Part shown: positions 55,207-63,830 of the stretch, in pieces
Position numbering within the stretch: the first letter of the stretch is position 1
Layout: every line of letters starts with the position of its first letter
DNA from: Clostridiales bacterium
Lineage (GTDB): Bacteria; Bacillota; Clostridia; Lachnospirales; Lachnospiraceae
Assembly (NCBI GenBank): GCA_018372435.1
Contig: JAHAJA010000019.1
Span: 1-64,000, forward strand
DNA length: 64,000 nt
Direction of reading: 5' to 3'
Program-made: the position numbers and the translations under genes
Notes under the pieces: generated by a model
Seen by the model: the letters and a program-made list of their open reading frames with translations, nothing else
The model's database searches: none
What the model was told of the DNA's origin: nothing

Positions 55207-56883
55207 TTAATCTACTTGTTCTTCATAAATATGTCTCCAAAAATCCTCATTTTCACTAATATGCGATATCTTAACTTGATTCGTATTTTCTTTACCTTTA
55301 GAATAATACTGCTCAATTGTTTTATCTTTAACCAAATATAATATTGTAGGAGCAATCATTCCTCCACCAAATACTTTCTCAAAGCATACATTCTTATTCA
55401 TTAAGCCCTTTTCAAACATGGAAAGTATTTCATTTTTGACCTCTTTTGAGTACTGTTCATCACTCTCAAGAACAATTTTATAATTTGGTTTATCCGACTT
55501 ATTATAATCAACCCCAACAACAAAAGTTTTCACTTTGAGATTTAACTCTCTAATAATGTCTGACATGACAGCAATAATCTCATCCTCCGTCACCTTTTCA
55601 TAAGCTACGGATAACATACTACCGCTACGATACTGAAATTCTAGTTTTGGTGTTTTATGAATAAAACCCGTAATTTTCACAATGTCGCCCATCCGATATC
55701 GGTAGAATCCATTTACTACAGTGAAAACTATTTCATATAATTCGCCTACTTTAACTTCATTTATCAGCAAAGTTTCTGGATTTTCTTCATTTGTTTTATC
55801 CATCGGAATAAATTCCAAAAATGTGGAACTTATAGACGTAATCATTTCGTCTTTTGCAGAATAACCAAATGCGCCCATACCTTCACTTGCATTAAAAGTA
55901 GGACAAAATACTGGAATTCCATCAAATAATTCTTCAATTTGTGATACATAATACTTAGAAGTGCCACCTCTTGCAGTAACGATACAAGTTAACTTTGGCC
56001 ATATTTGTGTAGGTTTCATATATCCACATTCTTGCAGGATTCTTCTAATTTCTTCTGCTCTTTTTACATTCGGTTTCAAATAGCGTAATACCTGTTTCCT
56101 AAGTTCTTCAGGAATTTGAAGGTCCTCAGATAATGTTCCCTTTTCCAAATCTGTTAAAAGCTCATTTGCACGTCTTTGAAGTGTATTATAGGCTGAGATC
56201 ATATACAAAGGATAAATGGTTGCTAAAAAAGTCACCTTATCTGAACTTAATGCAAATAACCAACAGATATATTCCAATCTCTCTCCCGATATCATACAGC
56301 ATTCTGCTGGAACAATCCTTTGATTATCCCCTTTCATCCGTCTCCCCATAAAATATTGTGGCTGACAGGATCCTAAACCATATGGAATTCCATACTTATT
56401 ATTTCCATCATTTTTAGTTGAGATAAAATTAACACCCTTATCAAAATATTTACCTTGTGTATACAACTCTTTAATAATATTAGCCATAGCAACATACGTT
56501 AGCACAGACTGTCTACTCAAAGATTCCTTGGTGTGAGGTATTATCTTTGATTTTTTACTTGTTGTACCTGAGGTAACTGTATAAAATACGATTTCATCTT
56601 TAGTCAAAACATCTTTTGCATTATCATCCATCATCTTCTTTACAAATGCCTCATAATCAACATAAGTGGTAAGAGGTACCTTTTTTTTGAATTCCTCTAT
56701 ACTCATTGATTGTGTTAAGCCATATTTTCTATATACCTCTGTGTCTTTTGTTCTTTTTAATACTGCTTTCAAGATTTTTTTCTGTTCATGCATAGGATAG
56801 TGAGTCATTAGTAAAGATACACCTCGAAAGGCATCCATAAACATAACTAATAAATTTCTTTTTAATTTATCCATCTTTGCCAT
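55207..56883 (-). CDS. GH3-family acyl-adenylating amide synthetase
   Basis: The 558-residue protein belongs to the GH3 superfamily (auxin-responsive promoter family, also common in bacteria). It has the P-loop-like VFYTVTSGTTSKKSKIIPHT and the region VVNGFYRYRMGDIVKITGF that binds AMP, and ends with the small C-terminal domain. Plant GH3 enzymes join a carboxylic acid to an amine, usually an amino acid, through an acyl-AMP. Here it may form an amide from an acyl intermediate; a role with the PIG-L-freed amine is a guess. The long N-terminal helical stretch LLMTHYPMHEQKKILKAVLKRT is typical of bacterial members. Confidence 0.87.
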   Translation of the reverse strand: MAKMDKLKRNLLVMFMDAFRGVSLLMTHYPMHEQKKILKAVLKRTKDTEVYRKYGLTQSMSIEEFKKKVPLTTYVDYEAFVKKMMDDNAKDVLTKDEIVFYTVTSGTTSKKSKIIPHTKESLSRQSVLTYVAMANIIKELYTQGKYFDKGVNFISTKNDGNNKYGIPYGLGSCQPQYFMGRRMKGDNQRIVPAECCMISGERLEYICWLFALSSDKVTFLATIYPLYMISAYNTLQRRANELLTDLEKGTLSEDLQIPEELRKQVLRYLKPNVKRAEEIRRILQECGYMKPTQIWPKLTCIVTARGGTSKYYVSQIEELFDGIPVFCPTFNASEGMGAFGYSAKDEMITSISSTFLEFIPMDKTNEENPETLLINEVKVGELYEIVFTVVNGFYRYRMGDIVKITGFIHKTPKLEFQYRSGSMLSVAYEKVTEDEIIAVMSDIIRELNLKVKTFVVGVDYNKSDKPNYKIVLESDEQYSKEVKNEILSMFEKGLMNKNVCFEKVFGGGMIAPTILYLVKDKTIEQYYSKGKENTNQVKISHISENEDFWRHIYEEQVD

Positions 56884-56916
56884 TTCGTATTTCCTCCTTG
56901 TTTTCTAATAGCCAAG

Positions 56917-58635
56917 TCAACTTTCGATCAACACATTTCTCTCCATATACAATTCATATACTGCCGATATCTCTTGGATCAAGTCTGTTTCAACATTAAC
57001 ACTTTTTCCTTCCATATAAGCAGATACCTTTTTCTTAATTGCTTTCGTATATGCACGGAACATCTGATGTACTTCTTTCAATATATATCCCTGAGATAAT
57101 AAATACTCAATTGTTGCTTGTACACTTGCTATACCAAATCCATTCGTTAACGCATTTTCAGCCGAGACGATAATTTTCATCATCTCATTTAAGGCTTCTT
57201 TTGAATTAAGTGTATTATGTCTCCATCCATACATTAATCCTTTCAACCCATAATCATGCCTTTCTTGAAACACTTCCATAGAAGGCATAATATTAAGCAA
57301 ATTCACTTGAAAATATGTTACGCACGAATTATTTATAAAGTTAATATTGTCTTTGATTGACTCTTGCGTCTCACCTGGATAACCTATAATAATAGATGCA
57401 ACTGTTTCAATATCAACCTCATTCAGTATTTTAATTGCTCGATAATAATCTTCAACCTTTGAAGTCTTATTCATATTCTTAAGAACGTTATTATTGGCTG
57501 ATTCCACTCCAATAAAGACCAATTTGCATCCGGACTCTTTCATTAGCTTTGCAGTCTCTTCTGTAATAGAGTGTGGAGTACTCATACAAGACCAAGTAAA
57601 CTCATATCCAGCTTCTATAATCATTTTACAGATATTAATAAGTCTATTCTTATCTACCGCAAAATTATCATCTGCAAATCGAATATGATATTTCCCTTTC
57701 GGTATTGAATCCAGCTCTTTCTTTATTACTTCTAATGATTTAGGTTCGAAATGTTTAAATGTTTTGTGATATGTACAAAATTTACAATGATGTGGGCAGC
57801 CCCTGCTTGTCAAAACACTTAAGTATTTTTTTTGCTCGATATGTTCAATCTTACTATAATCTACAGTAATCGAATCAACATTACGGATTTCTTCAACAAT
57901 CCTTGTCCTTATCAACTCATCATTATCATCATAGAATATAATATTTTGTATATCTTTCCACTTTTCTTTATTAACCGTTTCTTTATCATGAATTAATTCC
58001 AATAAAGAGTCTTCTCCATGTTTTTCATCTATAAAAACATCAATAAAACCTTTGGATTCTAAAAGAACTTCGTTTACTTTTAACTTCCACAAAACATTAT
58101 CTTGATCAAATAATTGACGTACTAATGCACCCCCAACTATTGTAATACTATTTTTATTTAACGATTTACTATACTGACATATGTCCATAATTTGATCTAA
58201 ACTTGTCATATGAGTGGTTGATATTATTACATATTTAGTAGAATCCCCGACCTCAGCTAAATATTTACCTAATCTCTCTTTTTCAGCAATAAAGTTTTCA
58301 ACTAATAAAACTTTTTCATTGTTCTTTTCTAGGAATTGTTGCAGATATATTCCATTTAAGGCTGTGTTTTTTAGGTAAGAATATAGCTTATTGATATCCT
58401 CTTTATACCAATTCTCTCCATACATTATGTAGTTTAATATCTCTAATACGCCTACATTTATTCCATCTATTTTAACTTGAACTGCATCCATTCCGGCATT
58501 AACTTCCTGCTCAAGGAGTTCAATATCAGACATCTTTCTAGTACCTTGTCCAGAATTAATAAATTTATATCTTGGCTTTGTTTCAAACAATTTATCAAAA
58601 TGCCCTCCTACAACAGCAACTGAGTAATTCTCCAT
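56917..58635 (-). CDS. Cobalamin-type radical SAM protein 4 (tandem paralog)
   Basis: The 572-residue protein has an unusually long N-terminal part (about 275 residues, with STTHMTSLDQIMDICQYSKSL... SITIVGGALVRQLF as the cobalamin-binding-like region), then LTSRGCPHHCKFCTYHKTF (C-x3-C-x2-C) and a barrel with CKLVFIGVESANNNVLKNMNK and ETVASIIIGYPGETQESIKDNI. Its layout and motifs closely match the next upstream gene at 58636-60357. Its ATG directly abuts that gene's stop (TAAATG), so the two are translated together and could form a pair. The substrate is unknown. Confidence 0.9.
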   Translation of the reverse strand: MENYSVAVVGGHFDKLFETKPRYKFINSGQGTRKMSDIELLEQEVNAGMDAVQVKIDGINVGVLEILNYIMYGENWYKEDINKLYSYLKNTALNGIYLQQFLEKNNEKVLLVENFIAEKERLGKYLAEVGDSTKYVIISTTHMTSLDQIMDICQYSKSLNKNSITIVGGALVRQLFDQDNVLWKLKVNEVLLESKGFIDVFIDEKHGEDSLLELIHDKETVNKEKWKDIQNIIFYDDNDELIRTRIVEEIRNVDSITVDYSKIEHIEQKKYLSVLTSRGCPHHCKFCTYHKTFKHFEPKSLEVIKKELDSIPKGKYHIRFADDNFAVDKNRLINICKMIIEAGYEFTWSCMSTPHSITEETAKLMKESGCKLVFIGVESANNNVLKNMNKTSKVEDYYRAIKILNEVDIETVASIIIGYPGETQESIKDNINFINNSCVTYFQVNLLNIMPSMEVFQERHDYGLKGLMYGWRHNTLNSKEALNEMMKIIVSAENALTNGFGIASVQATIEYLLSQGYILKEVHQMFRAYTKAIKKKVSAYMEGKSVNVETDLIQEISAVYELYMERNVLIES

Positions 58636-60357
58636 TTATATATACACCCCTTTCTCTTGCGTTGATTTGTTGTTCTGCATATCTAACACGAGCTCTGCAA
58701 ATTTTTTTAGATTCACATTATCCTTAATAGAAGATTTCTCGTTTTTATTTTTCAGATTTTCTTTCAATAAACAGGTATAGTACTGAAACATTTTTTCTAT
58801 TTTATTTTCTTCTAATCCAATTGAATACAAGTATTCCAACGTACCTTGAACACTCGAGTCACTGATTCCACATGTCAATGCGGTTTCAACCGAACTCACA
58901 ATATGGATCATGGATTCTGCTGCCTTAATTGAATCCATTGTTCCATGCTCCCAACCATACATGAATCCTTTTAATCTATAGTCATATCTTTGCTTGTATA
59001 CCTGCATGGAAGGCATGACATTAAATAAATTCAACTGATAATAATCTAATCCAGAATCGTTAATAAACTTTATATTGTTTTCAATTGTTTCTTCATTTTC
59101 ACCTGGATACCCAATTACGAAGGAACCTATTACCTTTATATTGCATTCTTTTAGATTATGAATTACTTTTCTGAAATCTTCGACCGTTACTTTCTTATTC
59201 ATAGCCTTAAGAATACTATCATTAGCAGACTCTATACCGATAAAAACTAATTTACAACCTGCTTCTGCCATAAATTGAACATTTTCTATCTTCATCATTG
59301 AATGATGACTAGCAAAACAGGACCAATTAAAATTATATCCCCCCCGAATGACTAGTTGACAAAATTCAACCAATCTCTTTTCAGAAATTGCAAAGTTATC
59401 ATCTGCAAGACGAATCATTCTCTTAAATTCTGACTTCGGCAACGATTCTAGTTCCTTTTTAAGCACTTCAATGGATTTTAATTCTACTTTTGGAAAGTTC
59501 TCATGATAGTTGCAAAAATTACACTTAAACACACAACCTCTACTGGTAATCAGGCTTAGATATCTTTCCTTATCTATATTGGCTACTTGACTATAATCTA
59601 ATGTGATATCATCTATTACTCCATCTTCCTCCACAATGTCTGTATACACATATTCTCCATCATCCTTATAATAAATGATATTGGGTATCTCAAAGACATT
59701 ATGTTCAGACATCAGATTTTGTAACACAGTAACTAAAGTTTTCTCGCCTTTTCTGTTATTAATAAAATAATCCGCTCTTCCTCTTAGCGTTGTTAATATC
59801 TTTTTCACGTTAGAACTCCATAATACGCTTTCTGAATTAAGCGCATTATAAATGAGCGGACCACCTACAATAATTTTGACTTGCCTGTCTCTTTCTTTAA
59901 CAAAATCACATATTTCTACAATAGGTTTAACATCTGTAATAAAGGTTGTAGAAATAATTAAATATCGAATTCCATTTTCCAATAATTGATTCAATTTATT
60001 CTTCTCACACTGAAAATTATCAATAATCTCACTATTAATTCCATTTTTTCTCAAATATTGAGTCAAGAATATTCCATTGAGAGTAGGGGAGTTTTGTGTA
60101 TCATATAGGAGCGTAGGATTTTTCTTATACCAGTCATCACCAAATTTTAAATAATTCATTAATTCTGGTATCCCCATTGAATAGTTATCAATTTTTATAC
60201 TACTGCTTTCGAAAATGTGTGCAACTGTATTTGTCTTTGCTTCAAAAAATGACATTTTATTTTTTTTTTCAACATCACTCTGAACTAATTCTTTATATTG
60301 GTAATTATAATTGTTTGATATTATAACAATAGAACTACTTTCACTGGATACTATCAT
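58636..60357 (-). CDS. Cobalamin-type radical SAM protein 5 (tandem paralog)
   Basis: The 573-residue protein shares the long N-terminal domain with its neighbour (STTFITDVKPIVEICDFVK... IIVGGPLIYNAL), the cluster motif ITSRGCVFKCNFCNYHENF, CKLVFIGIESANDSILKAMNK and IGSFVIGYPGENEETIENNI, and a C-terminal YRLKGFMYGWEHGTMDSIKAAESM. The parallel end in the paralog (YGLKGLMYGWRHNTLNSKEALNEM) shows a whole-gene duplication. It lies 1 bp downstream of the FAD desaturase gene. Two near-equal radical SAM enzymes side by side suggest successive, related reactions on one chain. Confidence 0.9.
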   Translation of the reverse strand: MIVSSESSSIVIISNNYNYQYKELVQSDVEKKNKMSFFEAKTNTVAHIFESSSIKIDNYSMGIPELMNYLKFGDDWYKKNPTLLYDTQNSPTLNGIFLTQYLRKNGINSEIIDNFQCEKNKLNQLLENGIRYLIISTTFITDVKPIVEICDFVKERDRQVKIIVGGPLIYNALNSESVLWSSNVKKILTTLRGRADYFINNRKGEKTLVTVLQNLMSEHNVFEIPNIIYYKDDGEYVYTDIVEEDGVIDDITLDYSQVANIDKERYLSLITSRGCVFKCNFCNYHENFPKVELKSIEVLKKELESLPKSEFKRMIRLADDNFAISEKRLVEFCQLVIRGGYNFNWSCFASHHSMMKIENVQFMAEAGCKLVFIGIESANDSILKAMNKKVTVEDFRKVIHNLKECNIKVIGSFVIGYPGENEETIENNIKFINDSGLDYYQLNLFNVMPSMQVYKQRYDYRLKGFMYGWEHGTMDSIKAAESMIHIVSSVETALTCGISDSSVQGTLEYLYSIGLEENKIEKMFQYYTCLLKENLKNKNEKSSIKDNVNLKKFAELVLDMQNNKSTQEKGVYI

Positions 60358-60358
60358 A

Positions 60359-61885
60359 TTATTTTATAAGCCCCCTATATTCTCTAAAAGCCCTATATAA
60401 GTCAATATTATCTTTTTCAAGTAATTCACATGCTAAATAATAACCAGATGATAGTACTCCAGGAATACCACCTGATGGAAAAGTAAATTGTCCTGTTAGA
60501 TATAAATCCTTTACTGGAGTTTCATATGGAATATATGTCATCTTAGGTGACACTTTCCACCCCATATTGCTCCAGCCCATTACTCCACCTTTTTCAACAT
60601 TCGTGTATCTTTCAAAACTAAGTGGTGTTGCAATCTCCTGGACCTTAATACTCTTTTTAAAATCGTCTCCTAATATCTTTGCCGCTCTATTGATTAATTT
60701 ATCTTTGACTTCTTCTTTAATTTTTTTGTATTCTGCATCATGTACTTTTTTCCCATATGTTCCCCAACAATTATTATATTCATATGGAATAAACCCAACT
60801 AGGATAACGGAGTAATCGTCTCCCTCTTCCTGACATGGATACTTGATCACAGATATAGAACAATTTTCAGGTGTTGCATCCTGATTTTTAATAGAGAAAT
60901 CAACCGTTTCCGTAGGTATTATGTATGAATTCTGATTCATTTGATAAGACTTATCCATTCCTAAGTAAACAAAACAAAATGACTCAAAAATTCTTCTATT
61001 GTCTATCATATTTTTAAGTAATGGTGATGCAAGACTTCTATCAACCAACTTACCAAATGTATAATGTGGTGCAACGTTTGATATCACAGTAGATGCCATT
61101 ATTTTTTCTTTATCTGCTGTCAAAATACCAACGGCTTTTCCATCTTCGATTATGATTTTGTCAACTTTGGTACTTAATCTTAACTCTCCACCAAAGTTTT
61201 TAAAAACATCTACAATTTCATTCGTTATTGTTTGCATGCCACCCTTTGGATAATAAACAGGCATACCAATTCCATACATGTGATAATATCCTGTTAGTGA
61301 TTCCACAGGATAAATAGAATAGATAAATTTAATAATTTCCTCATTTTTAAAGAATTTTCTTAAGTTTTTTATAGAATCAATTCTCGTATATTTCATAATC
61401 AAACGTCTTTTTGTTACAACATCAATTAAAAAACTTACTTTTTCACCAGTTGTCATTTTGAAAGGTGGTTTCATTGACTTCATCTGACCAATTGCAACAG
61501 TTAATCGCTCCACTTCAACAAAATACTTATTAATATCATCAGTATCATTGGGAAATGCTTTGATTAAGTCTTCTTTAAAATTTGCTGTATTAATCTTTAC
61601 CCTACGACCTTTTGTAATTACATTGTATTCGTAGTAAACTCTCTCACAATTAATTTTTTTGCCCCAAAAACCAAGGATTTGATTGATAATTTCCTTTTCA
61701 CCCATGGAATTCAGATGAAAAATAGAAGAATCAAAAGAAAAGCCCTCTCGTTGAAAAGTTGTTAATTGCCCTCCAGCTCTTTCATTTTTATCGACTATGA
61801 GTACTTTTTTTCCGTACTTTGTCAAGAAATTGCCTGCGGCTAATCCTCCTATACCAGCACCAACAATTATATAATCGTATTGCAT
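60359..61885 (-). CDS. Phytoene desaturase-like FAD-dependent oxidoreductase (CrtI family)
   Basis: The 508 residues have the canonical dinucleotide-binding N-terminus MQYDYIIVGAGIGGLAAGNFLTKYGKKVLIVDKNERAGGQL and the C-terminal FAD contact YLTGQFTFPSGGIPGVLSSGYYLACELL of the CrtI/CrtN/retinol saturase group. These enzymes desaturate or saturate conjugated chains. Its place beside the ketosynthases and radical SAM pairs is as in proposed ladderane gene sets, where a similar CrtI-like gene occurs. A divergent relative is at 48383-49759. A 111-bp gap upstream, with TTGACA at 61941-61946, could hold an internal promoter, but no well-spaced -10 is seen. Confidence 0.9.
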   Translation of the reverse strand: MQYDYIIVGAGIGGLAAGNFLTKYGKKVLIVDKNERAGGQLTTFQREGFSFDSSIFHLNSMGEKEIINQILGFWGKKINCERVYYEYNVITKGRRVKINTANFKEDLIKAFPNDTDDINKYFVEVERLTVAIGQMKSMKPPFKMTTGEKVSFLIDVVTKRRLIMKYTRIDSIKNLRKFFKNEEIIKFIYSIYPVESLTGYYHMYGIGMPVYYPKGGMQTITNEIVDVFKNFGGELRLSTKVDKIIIEDGKAVGILTADKEKIMASTVISNVAPHYTFGKLVDRSLASPLLKNMIDNRRIFESFCFVYLGMDKSYQMNQNSYIIPTETVDFSIKNQDATPENCSISVIKYPCQEEGDDYSVILVGFIPYEYNNCWGTYGKKVHDAEYKKIKEEVKDKLINRAAKILGDDFKKSIKVQEIATPLSFERYTNVEKGGVMGWSNMGWKVSPKMTYIPYETPVKDLYLTGQFTFPSGGIPGVLSSGYYLACELLEKDNIDLYRAFREYRGLIK

Positions 61886-61996
61886 CCCTTTTTCCCCTTT
61901 CTCGCTATATATGTATTAGGTTTTGTGAAACTCTTTTCCATGTCAATAACTTATCCGTGTTTTAAGATTCCCTGCTATAACTTCCTATATATACAT

Positions 61997-62761
61997 TTAA
62001 ACAAGGCAAACACCGCCATCTAGAATAAAATTTTGACCAGTTGCATATTTCATATTGTCATTCATAAGTAGAGTAATAAGTTCACTTATTTCATCTGTGT
62101 CACCAAATCGTTTCATCGGAATATCTTCTTTATATTTATTCAATATTTTAGCTGGAATTGTGTTGAGCATTTCGGTTTCAATATAACCTGGTGCAATACT
62201 ATATACACTAATATTCTTGGATAAAAGTTCTACTGCTAATGTCCTTGTAAAGCCAATTACTGCAGATTTTGTAGTAGCATAATTAACCTGACTCGGTGTC
62301 CCCTTTATCCCACTAATGGAAGATAAATTAATAATTTTTCCTAATTTTCCCTCTTCTAGATATGGAAGAATCTCACGTGTGCAAGTAAATAGCCCTACTA
62401 AGTTCGTTGATATAACATCTTGCCACTCTTCTTCTTTCATCATCATAAGAAAGTTATCTCTTGTTATTCCAGCATTATTTACTAGACCATAAATCATTCC
62501 GAATCGATCTCTAATCTCTTTAAATGTCTTTGCAATTTCACTTGAATTCGAAACAGATACTTTGTACGTTTCAAAATTATGCATATCAATACCGCTATTC
62601 ATAATCTCATCTTTCATTCTGTCAGCCTGTTCCATATTGTTACTATATATCGCTGCAACTCGGTACCCAGAATTCAACAGATTAATTACTATACTTCTTC
62701 CTATCCCTCTGGTTCCACCAGTTACAACTATTGTATTATGATAACTTAGCATGTTAATCAT
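61997..62761 (-). CDS. 3-oxoacyl-ACP reductase FabG-type SDR
   Basis: The 254-residue SDR is canonical: cofactor motif VVTGGTRGIGRSIV (TGxxxGIG), NNAG motif (GLVNNAGITRDNFLMMM), catalytic Ser (INLSSISGIKG) and Y-x3-K (VNYATTKSAVIG), ending TGQNFILDGGVCLV. It reduces a 3-oxoacyl-carrier protein to the 3-hydroxy form for dehydration by FabZ. It is read 4 bp after the BtrH-like gene, showing that acyl transfer and chain reduction belong to one transcript. Internal start choice (first or fourth residue Met) is uncertain. Confidence 0.93.
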   Translation of the reverse strand: MINMLSYHNTIVVTGGTRGIGRSIVINLLNSGYRVAAIYSNNMEQADRMKDEIMNSGIDMHNFETYKVSVSNSSEIAKTFKEIRDRFGMIYGLVNNAGITRDNFLMMMKEEEWQDVISTNLVGLFTCTREILPYLEEGKLGKIINLSSISGIKGTPSQVNYATTKSAVIGFTRTLAVELLSKNISVYSIAPGYIETEMLNTIPAKILNKYKEDIPMKRFGDTDEISELITLLMNDNMKYATGQNFILDGGVCLV

Positions 62762-62765
62762 TCCT

Positions 62766-63830
62766 TTATTTTAAAAATTCATATCTAGCATTACTATAAT
62801 TATTCTCTATCCTGTTTTTTAACTCATATATACAGTCGGCTTCTCTCTCATAAACTTCATTCAGTAATTGTTGGGCAGCATCATTTTCCTTCGAAAAAAT
62901 CCCCACATGAATATCTTTACTAGACTGAAAAAGTAATTTTGAGATTTGGCTCCACATCTCAGCCAACTCCCAGTACCTTTCTGCCATTCCAAAAAACCAT
63001 TCGTCCTTCAGTCGTTTTCCCGCTTCATTCATAAACCTAGAATAAATTCTCCTAAAGTTACCTCCTCCAGTTCCTACTTTCTCTAACATCATATATGTAA
63101 TGTATGCATTTTTCATTACATGCTGTTCCGTATTCTCAATTGTCCAGTATGTCACTTGACGGGTAAACTTTTCCATTCCCATTAAACCAGTCTGTCTTGT
63201 CGTTGGATACATCATAGTATGTACGTTAGAACCTATCCCTTTAATAATAGCCTCCTCCAATGGAACTAATTTTTCTGGGAAATAAAAACGAAAATTTAAA
63301 TTTTTTGAAGGAAATTCACCAATTTCTGAACTTCTTGCTTCTATAAATTCACACAAGCTAATTTCTTGTATCTCGCTCCATGCATAATCAGATAATAATA
63401 CTGTATGTTTCTCGTCATCGTATCCAACTACACAAACACGATGTCCACCATACCGTACATAATCAAATAAATTAAATTTTGATTTGATATAAGTAAGTAC
63501 AGACGCATCAACATCAACCAGTACAGGATGATTACGATCAATCTCTTCTTTTACATCGTTCCAAGCTGTTTCGTTATCTAATGTTATGTTAGTAGATGCG
63601 AAAAAACCTAGATGCTGACTAACTTTATCTTCAATATCATGTCCTCTACCAAGCACCATATAAAGAGGAGGATTCCAGCTTTTCCTATACAAAAAACCTA
63701 GCCCTGCTCCTAAACCAAAGCAAATATCTTCGTTATAATTATATCCATAACAATTTAATATATTGCTCATTAAGGTTGATCCACAATGAGAACCTACTCT
63801 ATGATGATAATTTGATATAATTTTTCTCAT
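62766..63830 (-). CDS. BtrH-like acyltransferase (BtrH N-terminal plus DUF4872-like)
   Basis: The 354-residue protein is the most canonical of the three BtrH-type proteins in the window. It has Cys16 in YHHRVGSHCGSTLMSNILNCYG, CFGLGAGLGFLY, and the His in RYGGHRVCVVGYDDEKH followed by VLLSDYAW, i.e. a Cys-His-Asp papain-like arrangement. The C-terminal half is helical, as in DUF4872. In butirosin synthesis BtrH moves an acyl chain from carrier protein to an aminoglycoside amine; a comparable transfer is likely here. Its ATG overlaps the stop of the gene cut by the right edge (ATGA). Confidence 0.8.
   Translation of the reverse strand: MRKIISNYHHRVGSHCGSTLMSNILNCYGYNYNEDICFGLGAGLGFLYRKSWNPPLYMVLGRGHDIEDKVSQHLGFFASTNITLDNETAWNDVKEEIDRNHPVLVDVDASVLTYIKSKFNLFDYVRYGGHRVCVVGYDDEKHTVLLSDYAWSEIQEISLCEFIEARSSEIGEFPSKNLNFRFYFPEKLVPLEEAIIKGIGSNVHTMMYPTTRQTGLMGMEKFTRQVTYWTIENTEQHVMKNAYITYMMLEKVGTGGGNFRRIYSRFMNEAGKRLKDEWFFGMAERYWELAEMWSQISKLLFQSSKDIHVGIFSKENDAAQQLLNEVYEREADCIYELKNRIENNYSNARYEFLK

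Noticed and set aside
61941..61946. Internal promoter from TTGACA in the 111-bp gap before the CrtI-like gene
   Set aside because: The -35 match is perfect but no -10 element lies at 16-18 bp, so I do not annotate it.
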